Shown here: positions 1-7,998 of the stretch, one piece after another
Position numbering within the stretch: position 1 is the stretch's first letter
Layout of the letters: each line of letters opens with the position of its first letter
Assembly: GCF_020687785.1 (NCBI RefSeq)
Contig: NZ_JAJEWI010000008.1
Location: 1-64,000 of the forward strand
Length of the DNA stretch: 64,000 bases
Direction of reading: 5' to 3'
Source: Sphingopyxis yananensis
GTDB lineage: Bacteria > Pseudomonadota > Alphaproteobacteria > Sphingomonadales > Sphingomonadaceae
Position numbers and translations under genes: made by a program
Notes under the pieces: model-generated
Database searches by the model: none
What the model was told of the DNA's origin: nothing
Seen by the model: the letters and a program-made list of their open reading frames with translations, nothing else

Positions 1-168
1 AAAGTTGGCCAACGCGGCGTCAAGCGGAAGCTGCCATCTTCCAGTACATCAACGGCTTCTACAACACCCGTCGTCGCCATTCGTATCTCGGCGGCATTAG
101 CCCACTCGCGTTCGAAGCCCAGGTGGCATAATGAGATAGGTGACCGGCGCAAAACCGGTACAAGTCCA
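1..168 (+). mobile_element. Right end of an IS3-family insertion sequence, cut by the window edge
   Basis: The stretch holds the last codons of an IS3-type transposase followed by a short non-coding tail ending near 168. The tail contains a segment (about 141-168) that looks like an IS3 right terminal inverted repeat, but the left end lies outside the window so neither the repeat pair nor a target duplication can be confirmed. The end position is inferred from where the similarity to the interrupted minus-strand gene appears to begin. Confidence 0.6.
3..131 (+). CDS. IS3-family transposase OrfB, C-terminal fragment
   Basis: The reading frame is open from the window edge and stops at 129-131. 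It encodes about 42 residues that match the C-terminal end of the DDE integrase core of IS3-family OrfB proteins, including the pattern INGFYNTRRRHSYLG followed by SPLAFE, which is typical just after the catalytic glutamate helix. The catalytic residues themselves lie upstream of the window. Whether the element is intact cannot be judged here. The family call is firm and the IS subgroup is not. Confidence 0.8.
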   Translation, partial: SWPTRRQAEAAIFQYINGFYNTRRRHSYLGGISPLAFEAQVA

Positions 169-359
169 ATCGCTAAGCTGCGGCATAGCGAGCGCTCCAC
201 CTCTTCGGTCCTGATCCCAAACTTTGCCGCGAGCTCCCGATAAGAAAGATCATCAACGATATGACCGAGGAAGATTTGACGGTCGGCCTCACTCATCCGT
301 TTGGCAGCGCGCTCATAGCGGCGCAGTTTGCGCCGCTCTACTTTGACCCAGCCGGTCAT
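169..359 (-). pseudogene. Sigma-70 region 4-like HTH protein, 3' end lost to the IS insertion
   Basis: A minus-strand frame starts at an ATG at 357-359 with a GGAAAAG sequence 5 bases upstream. It encodes about 63 basic residues that look native: MTGWVKVERRKLRRYERAAK, then a segment (FLGHIVDDLSYRELAAKFGI, followed by RTEEVE) with the look of a sigma-70 region 4 helix-turn-helix. Beyond about position 169 the frame runs without a stop through the IS end to the window edge, so a fused protein of at least 119 residues is encoded on paper. Small sigma-like HTH proteins of this kind occur in sphingomonads, often on mobile DNA. The function is unknown and truncation by the IS is the simplest reading. 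Confidence 0.5.
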
Positions 360-1032
360 GCCGCTTTTCCACTAGACCCCAAGAGGCAATCCGATGCTTG
401 TTCAAACTGAGGGACGATCCCACTCCTTACCCCAACATAGCAGCACCGCCGTTCCAACATATTCTTTACCATATCGCTTCTCCTTCAAACCAACGCAACC
501 GGACAGAAAGGGGCTGGGTGGGCGGCAGGAAGGAGCCGATTGGCCCGCATGACCGGACGGGCTGCATCCGCAGGACCGAAACGAAGTGGAGGACCCGCAA
601 AGCGGGTTGCGGCCCGTTCGAGCGGGACTAAGGCGCGTGACGTCCATCCAGCCCCCTTTTCGGCCAAAAAAACCCGCCGCCGCGCGGCGACCATCTGCGC
701 CGGAGGCGCTCCCAATGACGATATATTCACGTGAATCTCGGAACGTCGCTGCTAAATATTCTCATATTGCGGGGGATGTGCCGCTGCCTTTCGCCTCTCG
801 GGCGCTCTTGCCAACATGGCATCAGGATGAAAATCAAGCGCGGTGATAGAGCTTTTGGATTCGAAGCAGACATCTATGCGCCTACCCAGCCTATCCCTTG
901 AACCACCGTGCAAAAGGATGGAGGTCCGAATCTTTGTCCAGCGACAGTTGAAAATCGCAAATCAATTGCTGCTGTTGCATGACCAAGTTATTTTTGATGT
1001 GCTACCAGTTGAGATGTTCTAATCAGAACAAG
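360..1032. other. Gene-free stretch between the IS remnant and tRNA-Phe
   Basis: No convincing gene is seen in these 673 bases. Short overlapping open frames on both strands between 400 and 850 lack recognisable domains, start at alternative codons or lack ribosome sites. A small inverted repeat (GTTCT-4 nt-AGAAC, 1016-1029) lies just past the tRNA 3' end and could act in tRNA 3' processing or termination. The stretch abuts the 3' end of a tRNA gene, a common integration site, so it may be decayed island DNA. Confidence 0.5.
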
Positions 1033-1108
1033 TGGTGCCCGGGGACGGGATCGAACCGCCGACACTGCGATTTTCAGTCGCATGCTCTACCAACTGAGCT
1101 ACCCGGGC
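1033..1108 (-). tRNA. tRNA-Phe (GAA), CCA encoded
   Basis: The minus strand folds as a cloverleaf of 76 bases: acceptor GCCCGGG pairs with CCCGGGC followed by A73 and an encoded CCA (1033-1035). The D arm contains AGCTCAGTTGGTAGAGC, the anticodon loop is CTGAAAA with anticodon GAA, and the T arm carries GGTTCGATCC. It lies downstream of yacG in the same orientation, an arrangement known in alphaproteobacteria, and may be co-transcribed with it. Confidence 0.97.
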
Positions 1109-1203
1109 ATCCGGTCAGCGGCGTTGTTTGCCGCTGCGGTGAAGGCCCTATAGGTGGCACATTTTCACCTGTCTAGAACCTTTTTTGCAGAAAGATGAAA
1201 TTC

Positions 1204-1398
1204 TTACTGATCTTCCAGCCGATCCCCATCCATTCCGCCATCTGGGGCCTGCACAACAGGCACACGGTAACCCTCGCCAAACCATGACAGCAAATCACGA
1301 TCGCGGCAGCCTCGGCTGCAAAATGGCTTAAACTCCTCGACGCGGGGTTTCCGGCACAAAGGGCAACTGCCCGATTTTGAAACCAATTTATTGGGCAT
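1204..1398 (-). CDS. yacG: DNA gyrase inhibitor / zinc-binding protein YacG
   Basis: This is a 64-residue protein. Two cysteine pairs, CPLC near residue 12 and CSRGC near residue 27, form the four-Cys zinc site of the YacG family. The FKPFCSRGCRDRDLLSWF block is the family signature. E. coli YacG binds GyrB and inhibits gyrase, so a similar cytoplasmic role is inferred. Its start overlaps the 3' end of the upstream RNase gene by 11 bases, so the two are translationally coupled. The C-terminal tail is short and acidic, as is usual in the family. Confidence 0.93.
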   Translation of the reverse strand: MPNKLVSKSGSCPLCRKPRVEEFKPFCSRGCRDRDLLSWFGEGYRVPVVQAPDGGMDGDRLEDQ

Positions 1399-2368
1399 GG
1401 CCCATTCCTTTCATGCTGGGGTCCACCATCAATTGGACGCTGCGCCCGCAAAATTGTTGCAATTGGGCGGTCCAGTCGGGATGCGCCGCGATCCAATCGA
1501 TCACGGACGCCCGCGACGTCAGGGTTAGCGTCCCTGTCCCGCCCGTGCGCTGGGCGCGGCGCAGCAACAAGGCCGCGTCGCTTGCCACCGCGTCATAGCG
1601 AATTTGTTCGATAAAATTGGGGCGGTCACGGCGGCGGATGATTTGCATAAAGCCATAGCCATTGGTCGCCGTACGTTCAAAGGGCAGCGCGAGCAATTCA
1701 TCAACCAAGGCGTCCACCTCCAACCGCTGGGCACGGCCTGCAAGGCTGGGGAAGTCGATGCCAATGGGGCCGCCAATGTCGAACGCCTCTATGGCCGCAA
1801 TCACCGCGTGGCAACCCGTACGGGCCAAGGCCTGCCCCTCTCCCTCTCCGTCAATGTCGATCATGGTCATCGCCGGCGTGGGGTCGATCCACAGCGCCCC
1901 ACCGTCAAATTCCCAATAGCCGCGCTGCGCCCGCTCGACCATCTCGGTCCAGCCTGCGGCTTCCAACCGATCTTCGCTGGGGGTGAGCGCCGACAACATC
2001 GTGATGGGATGCTGGGTTGCTGAAATGCGATCGAGCAGGCTTGGACCTTTTTGCACAACTGCGCCGTCTGCGGCGCAGCGGACACGGGCCAATTTGTGCC
2101 GCCCGCGCTCCTTCATCGCCATTCGCCCCACTTCGGCCAAGAATCGCCCGCCCAAGGGCACAGGCGCACGGCCTTGCAGGCTGGCGAGCTGTTTGCCGCC
2201 ATCAGTGGTTAATTCCACCAGTTTGGGCTCTACCAACCGCGCTTCGGCGATGGTGCCATGGGACAGGCCGTCTAGCGGACGTTCAAGCCGCACAGCGCGC
2301 AGCGTGTCGCCGTCGATCAGAGCAGCACGGTTTTCACCAATGCCCGCCTCATACAGCCATTCAGCCAA
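1388..2368 (-). CDS. Ribonuclease E/G family protein, short form
   Basis: This is a 326-residue protein resembling the catalytic core of RNase E/G (PF10150) in the short version found beside maf and yacG in alphaproteobacteria. The N-terminus reads as the usual opening (a bioactive-site peptide with ENRAALIDGD). A run near residue 150 onwards (WIDPTPAMTMIDIDGEGEG) resembles the RNase E/G region containing the metal-binding aspartates. The gene appears to start at TTG (2366-2368) inside the end of maf. No in-frame ATG precedes the conserved N-terminus, so the weak start and overlap imply translational coupling. It lacks the long C-terminal degradosome scaffold of full-size RNase E. A role in RNA processing is inferred from the family. 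Confidence 0.85.
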   Translation of the reverse strand: MAEWLYEAGIGENRAALIDGDTLRAVRLERPLDGLSHGTIAEARLVEPKLVELTTDGGKQLASLQGRAPVPLGGRFLAEVGRMAMKERGRHKLARVRCAADGAVVQKGPSLLDRISATQHPITMLSALTPSEDRLEAAGWTEMVERAQRGYWEFDGGALWIDPTPAMTMIDIDGEGEGQALARTGCHAVIAAIEAFDIGGPIGIDFPSLAGRAQRLEVDALVDELLALPFERTATNGYGFMQIIRRRDRPNFIEQIRYDAVASDAALLLRRAQRTGGTGTLTLTSRASVIDWIAAHPDWTAQLQQFCGRSVQLMVDPSMKGMGHAQ

Positions 2369-2951
2369 GCGCGATGCCCGCGCTGGTCAGTAAAGTTCGG
2401 GTTTCATACAAAGGCAAGCCGACGACATTGCTGTGGCTGCCCGATAAAAAGCGGACAAAGGCCTCTGCCCGTCCTTGAATGGCATAGCCGCCCGCTTTGC
2501 CCATGCCTTCGCCGCTGGCGACATAAGCGTCGATTTCTGCAGCAGTCAGCAATTTAAACGCCACCACCGTGTCCACCACGCGCACGCGCGGCTTGCCATC
2601 ACTGCCAATCACGCAAATGCCCGAATAAACATGGTGCCGCCGCCCCGACAACAGCGTCAACATGCGGCGCAGATCGGCTTCGTCAGCGGGCTTTTCCAAA
2701 ATACGGCGGCCAACCGCCACCGTGGTATCCCCCGCCAACACCACTTCATGTGGTGCGCGCGTCGTCGCTTCCGCTTTGCTGCGCGCCAACCGGCCCACAT
2801 AGTCGCGGGGCAATTCACCCTTCAGGGGTGATTCGTCAATTTCGGGGGCTGCAACACGCGACGGCACAAGGCCGATGCGTGCTAGCAATTCCAGTCGGCG
2901 CGGCGACGTCGACGCCAAAACCAAGTCTATAGGAAGGTTAGCGCCTGTCAC
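2361..2951 (-). CDS. maf: Maf-like nucleoside triphosphate pyrophosphatase
   Basis: This is a 196-residue Maf/HAM1-like protein. The N-terminal LVLASTSPRRLELLARIG motif is the family's nucleotide-binding signature, followed by the conserved E-IDE segment, a KAEA segment and the VLAGDTTV motif that includes a metal-binding aspartate. Maf proteins hydrolyse dTTP, UTP or modified nucleotides to monophosphates and are linked to septum formation control. Which subfamily (YhdE or YceF) applies is uncertain. It lies 13 bases downstream of infA and overlaps the RNase start by 8 bases, consistent with one operon. Confidence 0.93.
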   Translation of the reverse strand: MTGANLPIDLVLASTSPRRLELLARIGLVPSRVAAPEIDESPLKGELPRDYVGRLARSKAEATTRAPHEVVLAGDTTVAVGRRILEKPADEADLRRMLTLLSGRRHHVYSGICVIGSDGKPRVRVVDTVVAFKLLTAAEIDAYVASGEGMGKAGGYAIQGRAEAFVRFLSGSHSNVVGLPLYETRTLLTSAGIALG

Positions 2952-2964
2952 GTCACACGACCAA

Positions 2965-3183
2965 TCACTTGAAACGATAAGTGATCCGACCCTTGGTCAG
3001 GTCATAAGGCGTCAGTTCCACGAGCACTTCGTCGCCCACCAGAACACGGATGCGGTTCTTGCGCATCTTGCCAGCCGTATGACCCAAGATTTCATGGTCA
3101 TTTTCCAACCGAACGCGAAACATCGCGTTGGGCAACAGCTCGACCACTTGGCCGCGCATTTCGAGTAATTCTTCTTTCGCCAT
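2965..3183 (-). CDS. infA: Translation initiation factor IF-1
   Basis: The 72-residue protein is nearly full-length textbook IF-1, an S1/OB-fold protein, with the conserved ends MAKEE and ITYRFK and the central [18 protein letters not shown] block. IF-1 binds the 30S A site and acts with IF-2 and IF-3 during initiation. A strong GAGGT-type ribosome site sits just upstream on the minus strand (AGAGGTGAAATGG). It is the first gene of the infA-maf-RNase-yacG-tRNA-Phe cluster. Confidence 0.98.
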   Translation of the reverse strand: MAKEELLEMRGQVVELLPNAMFRVRLENDHEILGHTAGKMRKNRIRVLVGDEVLVELTPYDLTKGRITYRFK

Positions 3184-3373
3184 TTCACCTCTGCGGCCCT
3201 AGCTCAGGCCTTTACATGAAGGATGGGCGCCCATAGCGCCAATTGGCGCAAAATGAAAGCGATCAGTCGCATTCGGCTGGTCAAACGGGAAATATACCCC
3301 CTGCCCCCGCCCGATCACCCCCCACAGCCCATCATGATGAACCATTTCCCAGTCGCTATTTGCGCGCTGCTGA

Positions 3374-5299
3374 TCACCCCATAAACCGGCCGAGCGCCCG
3401 CTCCAGCAACAGCAATTGCCACAGCAAATGACCATGATCTTCGCTGCCTGCCTGATGCGCAGCCACCATGGTGCCAATTTCGGCCATATCAAACCAGCCC
3501 GTCCGCGACATGATTTCCGATGTCGCCAACCGCTGGGCCTCGCTGGCCCAGCTTCCCCGAAACCACAGCGATACCGGAATTTCTGGCTTGATACGCGGTT
3601 GTTCCAGCACCGCCTTGGGCAAATATTTGCCCAGCGCCTGTTTCAACACATGTTTGCCGCCCAATTTCCCGACACGCATAGACGCGGGCAGGCTGGCGAC
3701 AAATTCGGCCAAACGATAATCCATAAAGGGGGCCAAGATCATCGGCTGATCCGCTCCGCCCAACCGGTCCAACTTGGACATCATCTGGCTGGGCAGCGCG
3801 ATCTGCCATTCCGCAAATTGTGCGCGGTCCAAGGGCTCACGGCATTTGGCGCTGGCCATCGCCCGCCAATATCGTCCCTCGCCAATATGGTGGCCCAAGG
3901 CGCGCACCGCGCCGTCGTGAAACACCCGCACCCGCCGCGCGGGCCCTGTGCGGGCCACAGCCCGTGCATAAGCCTGTGTACCGCTTTGCCCCAAGCTGGT
4001 CATGCGGGCGCGCAATCGGGCACTGGACGGTGCCCAATCCCAACGCGGCAAGGCGCGGGCCAGCGGCCCCAAAACACCGCGCCGTACAAAGGAGGGCAGG
4101 CTTTCGCGCAGCCTTTCTTCTTGATGATGGAACATCATGCGGCGCGTTCCGGCAAAAATTTCATCCGCGCCGTGCCCGACCAAAGCCGCCGAAAACAACG
4201 ACAAGCTGTCACGGCCAAGCGCCATCAAAATGGGAATATCCAGATCCGAACAAGGTTCATCAAAGCGGTCCGCGATATCATCGACCATCGCCAAAGTCGC
4301 GCTGGGCGCCGCCATGTCATGATGGTCGCCCGCAAAACGGTGGGCCAAGGCCCGCGCCGCTGCTCGTTCATCCCATTCGCGTTCGCCCGACCCGATGGTC
4401 ATGCTTTTGATCGCGCGCTTGCTCGATTCCGCCATGACAGCCGCCAAGCCGCCGCTGTCCATGCCGCCCGACAGATATAGTCCCGTCATCGGTTGAACCG
4501 ATGCATAATCCCGCACCACCACGCGCAGCAAATAGGCCAGATATTCTGCGACCTCTTTCTCGCTCGCTTTGACACGGCGGGAAAAATCGGGCCGCCACCA
4601 GCAAATTGGCGCGGCGCTGGGGTCGCCGCGCTGCAACAGCATATAATGGCCAGCCGCCAATTTATGCACGCCAGCCACCAAACAATTATCGTCAGGGACA
4701 TAGCCCAAAGCCAGATAATCCTCGACCGCCGTTAAATTGGCTTCCCGCCCCAGCAAAGGGTGACGCAGCAAGGCTTTTAATTCGGACGCAAAGGCCACGG
4801 ACCCATCCGATAATGGCGCATAATGGAGCGGCCTTGCGCCCATACGGTCGCGGGCCAAAAACACACAGCCACGGCTGTGGTCATGGATGGCCAACGCAAA
4901 TAATCCGTTCAAACGCGCCAGCGCATCCACGCCCCACTGCCGCCACGCCGCCAGCACCAGTTCCGCATCGCTCCGCGCCAAAAAACGATGGCCGCGCCCG
5001 TCCAGCTCGGCACGTAATTCCGACGCGTTGAACAATATTCCGTCAAATATGATGGTGGCGGCCTCGTCATCACTGGAGAGCGGTTGCGCTGGCAAGGGCT
5101 GCGCGAGCGCGGGACCATCGCCCATCTGCGCAGCGGCGGCCCCATCCTCGTGCGACACAATCCCCAGTCCGACGCCCGCAGACGTCCATTCGCCATGATG
5201 ATCCCCGCGATATGGCATCGCATTCAGCATGACGCGCAAGCGCGCCGGATCAACGGGCTTGGCCGTCTGAAGATGATAAATTCCAGCAATTCCACACAT
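3374..5299 (-). CDS. Exosortase A (XrtA) system-associated amidotransferase, asparagine synthase type
   Basis: The 641-residue protein has an N-terminal Ntn glutamine amidotransferase domain and a C-terminal asparagine synthetase domain. The start was placed at the ATG giving MCGIAGIY, which makes Cys2 the catalytic nucleophile after Met removal. An upstream start would bury it behind four residues. The ATP-pyrophosphatase loop appears as LSGGMDSG near residue 270. The domain order and length match the exosortase A-associated amidotransferase 1 family (TIGR03108 type). Such enzymes sit in exopolysaccharide loci that accompany PEP-CTERM sorting and are thought to amidate a sugar or precursor. 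The neighbouring ATPase, decarboxylase and ligase genes support that context. Confidence 0.88.
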   Translation of the reverse strand: MCGIAGIYHLQTAKPVDPARLRVMLNAMPYRGDHHGEWTSAGVGLGIVSHEDGAAAAQMGDGPALAQPLPAQPLSSDDEAATIIFDGILFNASELRAELDGRGHRFLARSDAELVLAAWRQWGVDALARLNGLFALAIHDHSRGCVFLARDRMGARPLHYAPLSDGSVAFASELKALLRHPLLGREANLTAVEDYLALGYVPDDNCLVAGVHKLAAGHYMLLQRGDPSAAPICWWRPDFSRRVKASEKEVAEYLAYLLRVVVRDYASVQPMTGLYLSGGMDSGGLAAVMAESSKRAIKSMTIGSGEREWDERAAARALAHRFAGDHHDMAAPSATLAMVDDIADRFDEPCSDLDIPILMALGRDSLSLFSAALVGHGADEIFAGTRRMMFHHQEERLRESLPSFVRRGVLGPLARALPRWDWAPSSARLRARMTSLGQSGTQAYARAVARTGPARRVRVFHDGAVRALGHHIGEGRYWRAMASAKCREPLDRAQFAEWQIALPSQMMSKLDRLGGADQPMILAPFMDYRLAEFVASLPASMRVGKLGGKHVLKQALGKYLPKAVLEQPRIKPEIPVSLWFRGSWASEAQRLATSEIMSRTGWFDMAEIGTMVAAHQAGSEDHGHLLWQLLLLERALGRFMG

Positions 5300-5466
5300 A
5301 TCTGCTGACAAGCTTAGCCCTTAATTCCGGTCAGGTCAGCAATCTTCTGCGCCCTGCTCCACGCTTCTACACGTGGCGGGGCCTATGCGTTCCCACATGG
5401 CGAAAATGAACATGGGCCTTGTGCGGCAAAACCATGTCCTGCGTTACACGCGCCTTATTGCTGTCG

Positions 5467-6657
5467 TTACTCCGCCGCGGCGCGTGGGGCCATTTGGTCG
5501 GGGAATAATATTTCCGCATCTTGGTCCTGTTGGTCCACCCATTGAATCAACAGTTCAATCATCTGGCGCATCGCCATATCTTGCTCGCTGAGCCGCGCTT
5601 CCAATTTGGCGACGCGGTGCTGCAACATCACATATTCCGCCGTGGCGATCATGGCGGGCGAATCTTTGACCGTGGACGCGCTGGGCTGACCCGCGTCTTT
5701 CTTGGGGACTGATGGGTCCACAGGCTTTGCCCCGCTAGGCTGGGCCGCCACTTTCGCCGCCAATTTCGTCGCCACCGTAGCAAGGCTGGCATCACCGGCT
5801 TGGGCAGGGCTGGCTGTGCCCGCTTCATCCCTGTCCCCCGACAATTCCGACACGACATCCCGCACGGTCTGCGCGCTGATCCGCGTCACTTCTTCCAAGG
5901 CGCCGTGCAACAAAATGCGGCTGAACAGGCGGTTGACAAGCCGTGGAATGCCCTTGCTGTGCGTAAAGATTTCGGCAAATGCGTCGGCCGCGATAATGGG
6001 GTTGCCATTCCACCCCACCTTAGCCAGCCGATGGAAAATATAAGGTTCCAATTCATCGGCTTCCATCGGTTCCAGATGATGGGTCGCAATCACCCGCTGG
6101 CGCAGCGCATCCAACGACGGGCTGTGAAACAAAATCTGGCGAAATTCGGGTTGGCCAATCAGAAAAATCTGCATCAATTGTTGCCCGTCTTGCTGCAACG
6201 CAGCCAATAACAACAATTGTTCCAGCGCGGCGATGCTCAGATTTTGGGCATCATCGATGATCAACACGGTCCGGCGACCAGCCCGCAATTCCCCGCGCAA
6301 ATATATCTCGATGCCGCGCAGCAATATTTCCTGCTCTTCGGCTTGATAGGCCAGCCCAAACTCCTCAGCCGCCACCATCAAAAAATCATCGGCTCCTTGG
6401 TCAGGAATCGTCAATTGCACCCCATGACAATGATTTTGTTCGGCCAAAAGCTGCTCAAGACTTTCCATCAAATGGCCAGCCAGCGCGGTTTTCCCCATGC
6501 CCGCATCGCCGGTGATCAATATGATCCCCTCCCCCTGCGCCAGCCCATATTCCAAATAGGACATGGCCTTGCGGTGCGTTGCGCTTTCAAAATAATAATG
6601 GGGGTCGGCGGTCAGTTGGAACGGACGACCAGTAAAGCCGTAAAATTGGTCATACAT
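5467..6657 (-). CDS. Exosortase A locus AAA ATPase (PEP-CTERM secretion ATPase type, ExeA-like)
   Basis: The protein is 396 residues from the chosen start MYDQFYGFTGRPFQL, the usual N-terminus of this family. A start 30 bases upstream is possible but has no better ribosome site. The Walker A motif is GDAGMGKTA near residue 47, and Walker B is the hydrophobic run ending in IIDDAQN. The core (to about residue 275) matches the PEP-CTERM locus ATPase family (TIGR03015), related to ExeA/GspA. The last 110 residues form an Ala/Pro-rich linker and a predicted coiled coil ending in an acidic tail. The family's partner in polysaccharide export or pilotin assembly is not established. It follows the decarboxylase by about 100 bases. 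Confidence 0.87.
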   Translation of the reverse strand: MYDQFYGFTGRPFQLTADPHYYFESATHRKAMSYLEYGLAQGEGIILITGDAGMGKTALAGHLMESLEQLLAEQNHCHGVQLTIPDQGADDFLMVAAEEFGLAYQAEEQEILLRGIEIYLRGELRAGRRTVLIIDDAQNLSIAALEQLLLLAALQQDGQQLMQIFLIGQPEFRQILFHSPSLDALRQRVIATHHLEPMEADELEPYIFHRLAKVGWNGNPIIAADAFAEIFTHSKGIPRLVNRLFSRILLHGALEEVTRISAQTVRDVVSELSGDRDEAGTASPAQAGDASLATVATKLAAKVAAQPSGAKPVDPSVPKKDAGQPSASTVKDSPAMIATAEYVMLQHRVAKLEARLSEQDMAMRQMIELLIQWVDQQDQDAEILFPDQMAPRAAAE

Positions 6658-6764
6658 CGCGACATGCCCGTGCCTATGCTGCGCCATTTTGGCTTCAGCT
6701 TCCCCATGAACCAGCCACCCTAGGAAAAAAGGGTGAAGATAATCTTAGGCGTTTTTCGGCACGC

Positions 6765-7994
6765 CTACACCAAATATTCTGATGCAGCCCCCTGCCCCAA
6801 AAATTGCGCGGGGCTGGCCGAGGCACCATAAGCCCCCGCCTGAAACAGCACGATCAAATCCCCCACATCGGCGGTGGGCAAATGCACCTGATCACCCAAT
6901 CGGTCCAATGGCGTGCATAAACATCCAACCACCGACACAACTTCTTGCGGCTCAGCCCCAAATTTTCCCGCAACCGCAATCGGATAATTCCGCCGAATGA
7001 CCGTGCCGAAATTCCCACTGGCCGCCAATTGATGATGCAAGCCGCCATCCGTTACCAAAAATATGTCGCCGTGGCTGGTCTTGCGATCGACGATACGGGT
7101 CACATAAATGCCCGCTTCGGCAACCAACCAGCGCCCCAATTCCATCGCAAAGCGGCTGCCCCGCAAAATGCGGGGCCGCGCGGCCAATTGATCGGCCAAA
7201 CGCGCCCCAACCAAGCGAATATCCACGGCGCTGTCGCCGGAAAAATAGGGCACACCCAAGCCGCCACCCAAATTTACCAGCGGCGGCGCCTCGCCAATGT
7301 CGCTGGCCAGATCGGCGGCCAAAGCCATGGTCTGCGCCTGTGTGTCGGCAATAGCTTCGGCCCCCAAGGCCTGCGACCCAGCGAAAATATGAAAACCGCG
7401 CCAATCCGCGCCCGCCGCCAAAATTTCGCGAACCAAGTCCGGCACCATCGCCGCATCAACGCCAAAAGGCTTGGCCCCGCCGCCCATCTTCATGCCCGAC
7501 CCCTTCAGGTCGAAACCAGGGTTAACCCGCACCGCTAGCTTGGCCTGCATGCCGAGATTGGCCGAAATCGCCAAGGCCCGTTCCGCCTCGCCCGCCGATT
7601 CGACATTCAGCGTCACACCCGCCGCAATCGCGGCCTCCAATTCCCGTTCGCGCTTTCCCGGACCCGCAAAGCTGATATGCTCCGCCGCCACGCCCGCCGC
7701 CAAAGCCGCCGCCATCTCGCCGCCCGATGCCACGTCAAAACCATCGACGATGAACGCCATATGGGCCAGCAACGGCGCGAAGGGATTGGCCTTCATCGCA
7801 TAATGAAGCTGCACTTCTGGCGGGAAAGCGGCGCGCCATTCGGCCGCCCGCGCGGTCAGCATCGCGCTATCATATAGGAATAAAGGCGTATCGCCTGCCT
7901 GATCAGCCAGAATATCGACCCGCTGACCACCGATCAGCAACATTTGCTGTGGATCAGCGACAAAATCAGCGGGAATGGGTCCAAATGCTTTCAT
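6765..7994 (-). CDS. PLP-dependent decarboxylase, exosortase A system-associated
   Basis: The protein is 409 residues in the fold III DAP/ornithine decarboxylase family. The PLP lysine is Lys68 in HYAMKANP, the glycine-rich phosphate-binding segment is VNLGGGLGVPY, and the C-terminal cysteine of the family lies in VVGCLCTPLDRLG. The sequence matches the exosortase A-associated decarboxylase family (TIGR03099 type) rather than lysA, which the neighbouring genes support. The start at 7994 lies 4 bases after the ligase stop codon, so the two are tightly coupled. The substrate is unknown, but in these loci it is thought to supply an amine for polysaccharide or acyl modification. Confidence 0.88.
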   Translation of the reverse strand: MKAFGPIPADFVADPQQMLLIGGQRVDILADQAGDTPLFLYDSAMLTARAAEWRAAFPPEVQLHYAMKANPFAPLLAHMAFIVDGFDVASGGEMAAALAAGVAAEHISFAGPGKRERELEAAIAAGVTLNVESAGEAERALAISANLGMQAKLAVRVNPGFDLKGSGMKMGGGAKPFGVDAAMVPDLVREILAAGADWRGFHIFAGSQALGAEAIADTQAQTMALAADLASDIGEAPPLVNLGGGLGVPYFSGDSAVDIRLVGARLADQLAARPRILRGSRFAMELGRWLVAEAGIYVTRIVDRKTSHGDIFLVTDGGLHHQLAASGNFGTVIRRNYPIAVAGKFGAEPQEVVSVVGCLCTPLDRLGDQVHLPTADVGDLIVLFQAGAYGASASPAQFLGQGAASEYLV

Positions 7995-7998
7995 GACT

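Noticed and set aside
402-846. Several overlapping ORFs of 64-86 residues on both strands
   Set aside because: No domain, no plausible ribosome site and mutual overlap; treated as non-coding.
979-1176. Plus-strand ORF of 65 residues containing GSNRRHCDFQSHALPTELPG
   Set aside because: It is the antisense translation of the tRNA-Phe gene, a well-known false protein.
3199-3492. 97-residue minus-strand ORF beyond the amidotransferase stop
   Set aside because: It mostly overlaps the amidotransferase in another frame and shows no family signature.
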